Shown here: one piece after another, positions 47,536 through 59,968 of the stretch
How positions within the stretch are numbered: position 1 is the first letter of the stretch
Layout: each line of letters opens with the position of its first letter
NCBI GenBank assembly: GCA_021442155.1
Contig: CM038221.1
Location: 48,948,860-49,012,859 of the forward strand
Length of the DNA: 64,000 nucleotides
DNA from: Cymbidium sinense
Taxonomy: Eukaryota > Streptophyta > Magnoliopsida > Asparagales > Orchidaceae
Direction of reading: 5' to 3'
Position numbers and translations under genes: made by a program
The notes under the pieces: generated by a model
Databases searched by the model: none
What the model saw: only the letters and a program-made list of their open reading frames with translations
Told to the model about the DNA's origin: nothing

Positions 47536-50398
47536 AATAAAATTGTTTGAAAATAATTCATTCATAAAAAGAACAAAATCTGATTACATTCATCAAATCT
47601 TCTCTTCTTTTGAAGTGTTGTGAATCCATCGTGACATGTTTAGGGTAGATGTGAGAGTCCCCCAATGGAATCCTATCACTTTTTTACAACACAAACACAA
47701 TCTCCTGATGCTTTTAGAATAGGTGTAAGACAACTCGAGCGGCATCCTATTTCGATTGGCATAACTAAGTTAGGTGTGAGAGAACCCAAGTGGCATCCTT
47801 TCTTAGTGGGAATTCTTGTTTCCATCCATGGCATCATTTCATAATTCTCAAGCATGTTTTAAGGTAGGTTTAAGAGTCCCTCATAGGCATCATATTCCTT
47901 TTAGTACATGCACACAACAAACACAAATCTTTTATCTCAAGCTATTTTGATATGGGAGCAAGCCCTGCACTCACTCAGTTAGTTGGGCTTTGCATGCTAC
48001 CTGCTAGTATAGTGGTCATTTATTTGAAGGATGTGAGTCCCCATATTTTCTTCCTAACTTGACCATTGCAAAAGAGCTTGTTGGTAAGAATCACTACTTA
48101 GCTACTTCATGTTGACTTTGTTTAAGAAGATGTGAGTCCCCGTGCTTTCTTCTTGAACAAGCCATCATGTTCTAACTAGGTTGAGTATGTTTGAGGCTTA
48201 AGATAAGTCCCCTAGAGGCCCCTTTCTTCTGGACTACTTTTGAGTTGATCTAAGTCCCCTAGAGGCCCCTTTCCTCTTGACTACTTTTGAGTTGATCTAA
48301 GTCCCCTAGTGGTATTAACTCAGTAGTTGCCCTAGGTTGGATAGCACCTATCAAGCTGAAGATAGACTATCCCAACAATCAGTTATGTTATAGAAGGATG
48401 TGAGTCCCAGAGCTTTCTTCCTAGGCTGATTGTTGCAAACCAATGGGCACCTTAGGTTGGTTGATGCTCACTATGCTGACAGCGACTCACCTGGTGAGTA
48501 CACCACTCTTGGCAGATATGAGTCCCCATACTTTCTCCTTGAGTTGGACACTGAATACCTATTGAATTTATGAATAGCCATGTCATTTTCTCCAGCGTGT
48601 TGGATTAAGCCTTTACCTGCCCCATCCCCTATGGGCACTCTATTTCGATCAAGTCCTTTGCGAACCCCATTTAGACACTGCCCAAGTTACTTTTGGATTG
48701 GATGACTCCCCTTTCTTAGTAGCCACCCCTATGGTTGGAAAATTTGTTCAATGGATGCACAAATTTTCCTTTGGTTCAGTAAATCTGAGATAGGTCTAGG
48801 CTGATATAAGCTTCTTCTCAATATGATCCCTCACAAACCAACATGTTCCATGATAAAACAACAAAATAAACAAAATTAATTGGCTTGTGGATTAGGATTC
48901 AAGCCCTCAAAGGGTGTCTTCTCCTAAGCAGGCATCCTATCTTTAAGACAATGTCAGCATAACTCCCTAGGGTGCGACTACGTTGAGATAAATCACGGGT
49001 ACTCACTCGTACCTAGGTTGGGTTCAATCTATTTTTCCATAAGCAAGTTACCCTGACAATCATTCTGCTTTGAAAGATATAAGACTATGATGCATTCTTT
49101 CTAGCATGATTATCAAAAATCGGTGGACAGCCCTAGGTCTGGTTCAATTTGTTGCCCAAAGCAACCAGTCACCCCAGTGGTCCTTTCTAGTGAAAAATTT
49201 GAGTCCCCGAGCTTTCTTCCCTTAAATTGATCATCGCAAACTAAAAGGCACTCCTTTGGCTGGATAGTTTTTCCATCGATCGAGAAGTTACTCCCTTTGG
49301 TTCAGTAAATCTAAGTTAGGTCTAGGCTTCTTTAAGCTCCTTCTCAGTGTGATCCATCATAAACCAATGGAATCCATCAAAAAAAATTAAAATGAAATTA
49401 ACCTTGATTATTCTTGAACCGATCTAAGTCCCCCAAGGGCATTCACTCAATAGTCAGCCCTAGGTCAGGTTTGATTTGTTGCCTAGAGCAACTGATCACC
49501 CCATTGATTTCTTATTGCTAGAAGATGTGAGTCCTCGTGCTTTCTTCCTAAGACTTGACCATTATATACCAAAAGGCATTTCTCCTTGGCTGGATAGTTC
49601 TACCTTGTGGTTGGTAGACTATCCTTTTGAATTGGTAAATTTGAGTTAGGTTTAGGCTTCCATGGCCCCTACTCAGTGCAGTTCACCAAAACTTATGGGA
49701 TCCATCATAATCAAAATAGACAAACTAAAAAATAAAATCAATCTTGACAACCCTTGAGCTAATTTAAGTCCCCCAGTCGCATTCACTTAATAGTTAGCCC
49801 TAGGTTGGGTCAATCTGTTGCCTTGCCAATAGATTACCCCAGTAACTGGTCTCTACTTGGAGGATGTAAGTCTACCACACTTTCTTCCTAGTACAGCTGT
49901 TGCATACTTAAAAGCATCCCTTTGGCTGGGTAGTCCTACTATGTGCTTTGTAGACTACCCCTTTGGATTAGTAAATCTGAGTTAGGTTTTAGCATCCATA
50001 GCTCCTATTCAATACAACCCAATCCAAACCAACAAGGTTCTTTCTAAAAATCTAAACTTAACAAAAATTAAAATAAATTCAATCCACTCCCATAGTGGAG
50101 ATCTCTCCTTAATGAGATTCAATCCAAATCCAACCTTTCATCTCCTTGTGGATGATTTGAACCTGCTTCCTTAGTGGAAGGTTCATAGTCCATCCCTTAG
50201 TGGATTTCTTCCCTCTCTCTTATGTCTTGGACATAAGTAGAGCCACATTGCATTAAGCTCTAGATTCTCTCTTTTCCTTGGGTCAAGAATGGATAGTTTC
50301 TATTAATGCTTGTGATCTTTCGATGTTGTTGATCATTTCGGTCAACACCAATACGTGCAGTGTTCCTGGTCAGTCAAACCACACATATTGGGCCCCTT
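47536..50398 (+). other. 3' noncoding tail of element 2: array of hairpin modules
   Basis: This holds about 2.9 kb without coding content, made of degenerate modules shared with elements 1 and 3. Early modules: TAGGTGTGAGAG...GGCATCCTAT (47640-47900). Middle: GATGTGAGTCCCC followed by CTTTCTTC (48030-48540). A small direct duplication lies at 48200-48300. Late: GGATAGTTCTACC (49592-49604) pairing with GGTAGACTATCC (49613-49624). No clear polypurine tract precedes the 3' LTR; the last bases are TTGGGCCCCTT. Confidence 0.75.
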
Positions 50399-50574
50399 TG
50401 TTGACCTCATTTTTAGAATGAGCCCTCAACACCTCCATCTTAGACATAGGATTCCTCTTAGACTTTAAGAGTTTCTTAGTCTTAAGACACATCTAGTGAT
50501 ATGATGGACACTCTCATCTAGCCCTAGAGGACTTAGAAGAGTTAGCCATAGGAATAGGTCATACCTTAGGGGTG
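50399..50574 (+). repeat. 3' LTR of element 2, first 176 bp
   Basis: Matches 27664-27840 and is cut by element 3. The last five bases GGGTG (50570-50574) are the predicted left target duplication of element 3. Confidence 0.85.
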
Positions 50575-52479
50575 TGTGGTGTTTATTTTTGAGAATGTGA
50601 GACACCATGTAGATCTTAGGGGGTACTTATTGAAGTGATCAAGTATGACATTAAAGAATGATGTACTATCTCAAAGATAGAAATCACCACCCTATAATGG
50701 ACCTAATCACCTAATAAGGACTCCTAAGGCATGATGAGTCTTCAAATATACCAGAGATCTTTTTCCTACTTTATAAGAAAAAGTAAAGTAGGGTTCATTT
50801 TAAGCCAAGTTCATTAAGTTGCATATGGAGGCAAGCCTCCATAGTTAATTACATCCTAAGGAATGGGAATTCTTTAAGAATTCTCTCGATTAAAGTAGAT
50901 AATTAGGGTCTCTAAAGATTTCAAGGTTAAGACTATCAAAGGATTAGCCATTTTAGAAAATCAAATGGGATAGATCAAGGAGACAACATCTTTTTGGAAT
51001 CCAAAGGGAGAAGCTAAGAAATGCTCATGATACTAAGAAGCCTAATGAGCATTCCAATATACCCTATAATTGGGCTTTACATTTTTGAAACTGAAGAGAG
51101 TTAATTATTTAAGTTGACATTGTATTAGATTGTTAGGTCTTATCTAAGAGATGAGGATTTATGCTTATATCCTGAAGGAAACAGCTACCTCAGATTCCTA
51201 AACTAAGGAGCCTTGGTACAAAATAAAGGCATGACCTAAATCTAAGGAAAAAAATTGGTATATGGTTTACCTCCACAAGAGAGAATAAATGACCTAACTA
51301 CTGAAATTATTACCGCCTGGAGTGGCAGCCAGCTAACTCCTCCTAGGTTTAAATCCATGTAGGCAAGTCATATGCTTTGCAAGATGGCTAGGCTGTTGTT
51401 CATTTAGAAATGAGACTAAGTCCTTAAAGTCACTCTCTAAAAGACTAGAACATGAGTGGTATGAATCCATGACTTAATCTAACACAAATTTTATCAAATT
51501 TATTTGATTCTTTTGGACTTTTTATTTTGACACATGCTATGGGATTTTGTATGCCTAAATGCATGAGAATTTGATTATGGGCCAAATCAAGAGGGAAAGG
51601 GGTGTTCTTCCACCAAAGGCTCTCACAGGTTAAGCCTTCATTCTTTGGCAAAGATGGAAGTCCCCTCTTAGCAAGAGTGAAATAATTTGACATGCATGAT
51701 ATTATACATTCATCAATCCAGCTAAAGGGTTGCTAAAAAAATTATTATCTTGATTTAATTCCTAGGCTTTTATGTGAGGCTATAAGTTGCTTTAAAATTT
51801 TAGTTATGAGTTATTAGTGGGGCAAAAAATTTATTATTATCCTAAGAGCCTACTGCATCCATGCCACACATTCAAGCATCAATCATAAAGAAATTATGAA
51901 AAGCATGTTATTCTAAAGCACAATCTAAACACAACATCAAAAAATTTTATAGACTACTGTAAAAGAATAAAATGACAGTGCGGTCGGGTTCACTGCCTAA
52001 AGAAAAAAAAAAAGATGGGTAGCTGCTATACAACCAGTTATAAAAAAATACATATTATGTGGGTCTTCTTATCTTCATTTCTTCATTCTCTTTCTTTTGA
52101 TTTGATTTACTCCAAAGGCATCACAGGGCACCCTAAGGACTAAGCCTTCTGGCCACTGCTCATCCTAATCCCTCATAACATTAATCCTAATTCTAAATAT
52201 AAAATTACATCAAAATAGGAAAAGTAAATCTAGCTACACCTGCAAAATAAATGTTAGCTAAACACACTATACAACCCAAGCAGTTATATGAATAATTTGG
52301 ACTTAGCACCCCACGCATGGGTAACCAAGCCCACCAATCTATGAAACATACAACCTAACATCCAGTCTAAAATATTACATCACAAAATAAAACATAACAT
52401 CATGCATACAACGCCCTAACTTATCACTAGAAGTGGTGACTTAGTATTCTGGTGTGTGTGCTTAAGACTTGTGTGGCAA

Positions 52480-54960
52480 GACTTTATGAGGCTTCTTTAG
52501 TTTAAATTTCAATTTGGAGTTTGAATTTGTTTAAATTTTACCTTTGGGTGATTTAAATTTAAATGATTTAATGATTTATTTTTCATTTTTATTTCACTTT
52601 TATTTGGTTAAAATGATGTTTAGGTTTTCAAGAATGAATTGTAGAATGAAGCCAATTTGTAGATAGAACTCACCCTATTCTACATCTTAACTCCAAAAGA
52701 GTCTAACTAAGGTCCTTAAGTATCTTAGTTAGCCCATTTGAATTTGTGTAATTCATTTGATTTGATTTATGTGTTTAAGTATTTGATTAATTGATTTTGA
52801 TTTAGATGATTTGGTTTAATTACATCTTGATAATTCAATATCCTTAATATCTAATAAAGTTTAAGTTTACTTAAATTCATGTGTTTTGATTGATTAATTT
52901 TAGATTAGATTTTTTAGTTTAATTAAATCTTGATAATTTAATATCCTTTTAAATTAATATTTAATTCTTTTCTTTGATTATGGTTATGTGACTTAATTTT
53001 ATGCTTATTTGATTTGATTGTGGTTCATTTATTTGTAGTTTGATCAGATTAGATTAATTGAGATTTTATTTTTGTTTTAATTGGATTTGATTCTTTGTAA
53101 TTAATATTTTATTTTTAATCACATCAATTTGTCATGTTCATCAAAGTTTGGTTTATTTTTGATTTAATACATTAGATAGCTGATTAGTTTATCTTTATTA
53201 AGTAGGTTGAAAGAGATTTGATTTGATTACAAATTTAATTGATGAGAGTTTTTCTTAATTTAGTTTAATTTGATTTAATTTGATTTGATAAGCTTTATTG
53301 GTCTATGGGTTTGCTTAGGTTCAATGTGATTATGTGATTAGCTTAATTAGGAAGGGTATTTATGTTGATTATAAAGGTTGGTTTAATTTTCAATTTGGTT
53401 TCATATTTGTTTAGACTAATGATGTAATTAATGACTTAATGGTTTAGGCTTAATTTAGGTTTTGATTAGTATTTAATTGCATTTTAATTATGTTTGATTA
53501 AGCTTAGGTTTAATATAATTAATTTAATTAACTTAATTAGTTTATTTAAAAGGTATGATTAATTATCAAATTAAATTAAGTTTTATTTAATTTTTAATTT
53601 GGTTTCATATTTTTTTAGGTTAATGATGTAATTAATGAGTTAATGATTTAAGTTTAAATTAGGATTGGATTAACTTTTAATTGCATTTTATGTCTAATTA
53701 AGCTTAAGTTTAATAGGATTAATTTAAATAACTTAATTAGTTTATTTAATAGGTGTGATTAGAATAATTAGTAGATTAATTAAGTGTTTGATTCAAATTA
53801 ATTTTAATGTAATTTATAAAATTAAATTGGTTTATTAAGATGATGGATCAATTTATTAAGTTTGTATTAATTAGATGTTTGATTAATTAAGTTTGATGTA
53901 GGGTAATTAAAATTTTATAAATTAATTAAGGGTTTAATTAGAGATTGACTTAATGATTTAGGTTTATTTTTTGGTTAGGATTAGCATTTAATTGCATTTT
54001 AATTATGTTTAATTAAGCTTAGGTTTAATATGATTAATTTGATTAATTAGTTTACTTGAGGTGTGATTATTAAATTTGATTAGGGGTTTGATTTAAGCTT
54101 AATTTTAGAGTTAGCTTTAATGTAACTTATTTAAATTAATTTTATTAGATTGATGATTAATTTATTAAGTTTGCATTAACTAGATGTTTAATTAATTAAG
54201 TTTGTAATAATTAGTTTAGTTAAGGGTTTGTTTAATTAGAGATTAATGACTTAATTTTCCACATGTGAATGATTTGATTTAGTTAAGTGTTCTACTTAAG
54301 TTTGATTTGATTAAAGGATTATTGTTATTACTGTCATTATTATTAAGTGAATTAAGTGTTTATTTCATTTCAATTAAGTTTGATTATTTATGATTAGAGT
54401 TTTATTTTTGATTTGATTCATGTATTATGTTTGTTTGATTTCCTTAAAATGTTTTATTTAGTTATTAGGTTGAAATATTTAATGGTTAATTAATTATCTT
54501 ATTCCAAATGGATGTGATTTAATCATATGTTAATTAAGTTTATTTTAATTTTATTTGGTTTAATTCAATTAGTATCAAATGATTATGTTGAATTGGTTTA
54601 TTAATCAATTTGATTTTTTTAGGTTATTTAATGATTAATTAGTTTCAGTTTATTTATACTCATCAAAGGATATCATATGATTAAGATTCCATGCCTATTG
54701 TAGGTTTAGTTATACTGGTTTGACCCATATTAAAGTTTACTAAATTTGTTGAATTTTGAGTTTGAGATTTAATCATTTAATTGAGTTTTATTAACTTAAA
54801 TAGGTTTAATCATACTTAATTTATTTTTCTCTAAGGATTATATTATTCTAATTTTATGTTTGATTAATTATTGCTTAAGTGTTATTTCATTTATGATTTT
54901 GATTTGATATTTAAATTATTTTTTAGATTATGTTTTAATTAACTCTTTAATTGATTAAAC
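52480..54960. repeat. AT-rich degenerate repeats in the element 3 LTR
   Basis: TTAATT/TTTGATT-rich sequence. A segment of about 130 bases, with ATTTAATTGCATTTTAATTA and TTAAGCTTAGGTTTAATA cores, recurs at about 53420-53560, 53625-53760 and 53945-54065. No coding content. Confidence 0.65.
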
Positions 54961-56997
54961 AACAACAACAACAACAACAAGCCTTAATCCCACTAGTCAT
55001 GAATCCTTCGTATTGTGTCTATTATGTGTCAAATTCTCATTTAATTGGTATAAAGATCATTTTTTACATCTTAACCAAGTCTTTTATTATTATTTCTTAA
55101 CATAAGAAAATTTGCATCTACTCTTAATTGTGGACGCTTTATGTGGCCAAACCATCAAGACTCTCCTAATCTTATCATCAGAGCTACTCCAACTTTTTTA
55201 ACATACTATTTTGCATTCTATTCTGGGTAAAGCCACCATCCATAGCATCTCATCTTCAGAATAATTTAATATTTTTCTTTACCAACATTTGATATATAAG
55301 TCATTGAGTCTACACCATCTTATAAATTTTCCTTAAGTTTTTGGAACTTTTATCATAATAATTTGAAGTCCACTTCAACCATCCAACTTGAATTTAAATT
55401 AATAATATCTCCATCTATTTACCATCATTTTGAAAATATAAATATATTTATTAATGACTTGATCACCTAAAGTCACAACACTACCACTAAAATCAACTAA
55501 AATTACACTCATATATTGTTTAGATGCTTAAACTAAAACCTTGACTTAAAGTTGACCTCCATAATTCAAGTTTTTGTGGACTTCTAGTCTTATCAAAAGA
55601 ATGTCATCGAAAAGCATAAGGGTACATCTTGTAAATGCCTTAAGAACATTTAACCAAAGTAAAAAAGATAAGGCTTAATGTTGATCCTTGATGTAATCCA
55701 ACCAAATAGGAAAATATTGTCAATCCTCCTTGGTTTGGACACAAGTCTCTAGTATACATATCCTAATGACTTGAATATAACCAATAATTCTTTTGTTCTA
55801 GAACTTAAAGAACATCTTGAGACTTTATCATAAGCTTTCAAAATCAATAAATATCATATGATTTTTTATTTTCTGCTTCTCCATCAAACCTCTTAACAAA
55901 TGTATAGCATCCATAGAGATCGCATGAAACCAAATTGTGAGAAACTACACATCGTAATCTATGCTCAATACTTTCCCATAATTTTAATGTATGGCAAATT
56001 AACTTAATTTATAATTTGCACAATCTTGTATCACCTTATTCTTAAATATTGGGAACCAACAAATTTTCTCCACTATGCATCTTTTAGTCTTTAAAATAAC
56101 ATTAAAAGATAGCCAAGAAATTGATCTCCTAAACATTTATATTGGAATATTATGTTATGCTTTAATTTCATTTTAAAGCTTCACTAACTTGTGATTTTTA
56201 ATAATGATATAAAAATGAAATTTATTTTTAGTATTAGGTTGCTAAAATCAATGATTTGATCCTTCATTAAAAGTTTATTAAAATACCTCATCCAATTATT
56301 TTCAATATCTTTTCTAAGAAAAGCACTTATTATTTTCATAATACTCATTGAACTATCTTTACTTCTCCTATCTCTTGGTTGGCTAACTTATACATACATC
56401 TTTCACCTTCTTGGTATCTAATCATTGTATAAATCACTAAAAGCTAAATTTTTTGCATCATATATTGCTTTTAGAATTACAGCCATTTTATATCTTTCCA
56501 ATTAAGTTTTACATCTAAACCAAGTTTTATAACAATGTTTTATTTCTCTTTTTTTTACACTTACTCCACCACCAACTATTCTTATTAAAAGAAGCTTTTC
56601 CTTTGATTCGCACACATTTTAAGTTTAATAGATTGATACTTTTTCCCACATAATTAGCTTCCTTATGAACATCCCAAACTTTAATTTCTTGTAGCTTTTA
56701 AAAAATATTTTTATTTTTGTTTTTAAGTGCCCCATCTAATTAATACAATTAAGTTTATTTTTCTCTTACAATTTCATCTTAAAATCTAAATTAATGGATG
56801 TTGGTATTAAAATTTCACTTGGAATGATAATTTTACAATCTAAATGATCTATTTTTCTTATCAAAAATAATCAATCTGGTTTTACTAGATCCATTTTTAT
56901 AAGTAATAATATGTTCATCTCTTTCTTAAATAAGAACTACTCATTTAAGGCATCTAATATAGTCCTATTCTTCATTAGATAAAATCCATAACCACCA
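54961..56997 (-). mobile_element. 5'-truncated LINE (L1-like), minus strand
   Basis: The 3' end is a short TTG repeat on the minus strand (AACAACAAC from 54961 on the plus strand), followed inward by the conserved end of a plant LINE with a WFGHI-like motif (about 55150-55165). Further in, translated pieces match LINE reverse transcriptase: VGLHQGSTLS (about 55690-55725), LFDDILLI, a shortened form of the LFADD catalytic motif, near 55600, and an IDLEKAYDK-like remnant near 55830-55850. The flanks are perfect 9-bp duplications TGATTAAAC (54952-54960 and 56998-57006). It is heavily mutated and cannot be coding. Confidence 0.85.
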
Positions 56998-57539
56998 TGA
57001 TTAAACACTACTCTCAAATATTTATTTGGGGTTCATTAGGATTTAGAAGATCACATTATTTTCTTAAGAGCCCTAAATGTCAATTGAAGTGATTTAAGCC
57101 ATCATGAAGATTTTTGTAAATTTCTGAATTTTTATTTAATTTATTTTATTAAAATGGACAATCTGAAATTCAAATTTTAATTTCTCCTAATCCAAAAGTC
57201 CTTTTTTCTTGAAATTTTTATGACAGGTGTGTATTAACTTTAATTTCAATCTCTGAAACTTTCAACTTAATCTGATATATATTTTTGGTTTAATTAATGA
57301 AATTTTATTTTCACTAAAACTCAAATTAAGCTCAAAATACTTAGTAAAATTTGGGGATTTTTGATTTGTTGGATACCTCTCAGAAAGACGAATCAAGCGA
57401 GCTCTTGTTTGCAATTTATGGTTAAATATTTAGTTTTTTATGGATTTTCAAATTTCACATGATTTAAATTAATTTTTTTTTATAAAAAGAAATATGTTGG
57501 GCGAGAAGGGCAAATGATTCGTGGCTCACTCTGGATTGT

Positions 57540-57840
57540 TCGATCATAGATCAGATGATCCATATCGGATCGCAATGGGTCAATCGCCCATTAGATGGTC
57601 CATCGCATTATCTAGAGGCACCATGCACAGATCGAGCCATCCAATCACGTGAATATTTGATGGTCAATCACATGCCAAAGGCTGATCACGTGATCCACGC
57701 GTGATCCGAGCCATTCAATTCCACAAACTGCTCGATCAGATGATCCAGATTGCATCAAGTGATTTGAGGGCTCGGATAGCTCGATCCACATGCGATCCGA
57801 GCTGTCTGATCCCGTGAACCACTGTATCGGACGACGATTG
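57540..57840. promoter_or_regulatory. GC-richer GATCC/CACGTGATC block in the element 3 LTR
   Basis: Repeated GATCCGAGC, GATGATCC and ATCACGTGAT-type palindromes in AT-rich surroundings. It occupies the place of the G-box blocks of LTR-A, LTR-B and LTR-C but has diverged strongly. Regulatory role inferred. Confidence 0.35.
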
Positions 57841-58599
57841 TAGCCCGCTGATGATGAATAGTATTTTTGAGTTTTGTTAGGGAAAAAATGGGATTCTAAA
57901 GTGAAAACTTATCCAAATGGATCCATTTTTGTATCGATTCACACTGAAAAATTCTATTTTCTAATTGGGATAATTTAAAGTAAAAAATGCAAGATTATCT
58001 ATGGGAAATTCCTAAATTTGCAAGAAAATTAACAAAAAAAATGCAAGAAATCCTAAGGCCAACTAAAGTTTGGCGAAATTTACCTCACCGGGGATAGTTT
58101 CCGGCGGCAGTGAAGATCTGAGTGAACTCCTAGTTATGTGAGGAAGCTTTGGAATGATCTTCAAAATTCACCTCCCTTCGAAATGTCATCTTCTCTGATG
58201 TTTCCGTCATCTCGCCAGAAGAGCAACTATTTATGGAGCTCAAAAATGGCTCAAAGAGGTGGGTGATGGGTTCTATTTTGCTTTGGAGAGCTTTTAGGGG
58301 TTGAATGGTGGTGGGAGCAAGAGATCTAAAGCTTCATTTCCCCCTCCTTTTATAATGGCCAAAAATACATTTATTTTTCAATTTTTTTATCTCCAAATTG
58401 ATTTCCATCTTTCTTGGGGTGGTTGGGATGGATGATGGATTGATTAAGGAGTTTGAATTTTTGCTCCAAAGTCCTCTCTCGCTACCATATTATCAGCTCT
58501 ATTCAATATAAATGTTGGGGAGGAGTTAAGTCCATGTGATGGGGGAGAATTAAATGTGGTTTGGTGGAATCCTATGTGGGGGAGAATCCATGAGGTATT

Positions 58600-59200
58600 T
58601 AAATGGGTTGGGTTAGTTTTGAGTTGATCCCAAATGGGTTTGGGTCAGGTTTGACCAGCCCCCAATGGGCCTTGGCTTGGTTTCGAGATCAATTATATCA
58701 TATTTGGGTCAATTGACCCATTTGACCAAAATTTGTCAAATTAGCTTATGAGTTGATTCATGTTCAATTGATTGAAGATGAATGTGCCTTTGTTTAATTA
58801 ATGATTTAATTTGGATTTAGGCTAAATTGACCCTCTAGGCCAATTTGGGCTAGGTTGGGTCAAGTTGACCAATTGGGCTTGATTGATCAAATTGGATTTA
58901 ATTATGGCTTTGGTCAAGTTCAATAATCAATTTAGAATGAACTTCAGCTATTGGTTGCAATCAATTTGGGTTAGATCATGATTTGACCTAATTTGGTCCT
59001 TTAGGCTAAATTGGGTCAATTTGGATCAAATGACCAATTGGGCTTGGATTGGCCCAATTGATTACAATTGATCATCCTAGGGTGATCAACAATCATGGGA
59101 AGGTTTTGTGAGCTTGGTTCAATCTAATTGGATTAGAAGTTGGCTCAAATGGGTCCTTAAGTCACTTTGTGACCAAATGGGTTAATTGATTTGGTTTTAG
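58600..59200. repeat. TTGACC/GGTCAA-rich block in the element 3 LTR
   Basis: W-box-like hexamers and TTGACCAATTGG-type palindromes, a sparser version of the block in the other LTRs. Confidence 0.6.
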
Positions 59201-59968
59201 TTTGATTAGAGTTTAGTTGAACTTATATATGAGCCCTAAATTAGAATATATAAATTTAACAATAAATCAATGGTTTGGATTTTGGCTCATTTGAAATTTT
59301 TAAGTCAAATGGGCTAGTTTGGTTTGAATTTGGGTTGGTTTGATTTGATGATAGGGTTTATATATTTGAATGAATGATTGATTCAAGAGAAATTTCATTG
59401 GTTTTGACTTGATGATAGAATTTGGCTAAGTCCAAAGAATTGGCTTAAAGGGTTGATTGAGTTTGGATTTGATTTTTGATATAGTTTGGTCATTTGAATT
59501 TGAATTTCATTTATATTTATGAATATAAATGAAGCAATAATTGATTTACAAAGAGATCAATTGAGTTTGATTTGATCTAAGGGAGTTTTGGCTAAGTTTA
59601 TGAATGTGGTTCATATGGCTTAGGAAGGGTTTAAGGATTTGAATTTGATTTTGGGTTTCAATCATTAGGAGTCAAATTTGAAATTATATTTGGAATTTGA
59701 ATTTGAATTTGAGATTTTATTTGAGAATTGAATCTAGGTTGAATTTGAGATATTGTATCTAGATTGGGTTTAGGCTATAGGATAGGTAACTTCCATAAGA
59801 CATAAGGCAAAGCCTAATCTTATGATTAACATTTCTAAGTCTCTAGGGTTAGGTTAAGTGTTCACCTAATCACTAGAAGTGTCTTATGACTAAGGAGATC
59901 TTAGTGTCTAGAAGATTCTTAAGTCTAAGAGTATGGGGTTGAGAGCTCACTCCAAATGTGAGGTTAAG

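Larger units (their letters stand above)
27664..50574 (+). mobile_element. Element 2: giant Tat/Ogre-like LTR retrotransposon (3' LTR interrupted)
   Basis: The 5' LTR is 27664-36211, the internal region 36212-50398 (14.2 kb), and the 3' LTR starts at 50399 with TGTTGACCTCATTTTTAG and is cut after 176 bp by element 3. If the 3' LTR was as long as the 5' LTR, the element was about 31 kb. Order: LTR, primer-binding-like site, stem-loop leader, possible ORF1, gag, protease, RT, RNase H, second RNase H, integrase, tail. The double RNase H is diagnostic of the Tat lineage. All coding parts contain stops or frameshifts, so it is not autonomous now. Confidence 0.9.
50575..59968 (-). repeat. 3' LTR of element 3 (9.4 kb including a LINE)
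   Basis: Colinear with LTR-A in orientation: the segment matching 3200-3900 lies at 50600-51330. A TATA-like GTTGTATAG lies at 52026-52035 (minus). The LTR start is near 59968, where a fold with CTCAC and GTGAG arms lies at 59936-59968. Differences: a long AT-rich part (52480-54960), a LINE insertion, and a divergent GC-richer block (57540-57830) with an ATCCGAG/CTCGGAT fold but no clear G-box. No genes of its own were seen. Confidence 0.8.

Noticed and set aside
50385..50398. Polypurine tract before the 3' LTR of element 2
   Set aside because: The bases before the LTR are TTGGGCCCCTT, not purine-rich, so no tract is annotated.
27664..50574. An intact, active element
   Set aside because: Many in-frame stops, several frameshifts and a lost integrase Asp exclude autonomous activity.
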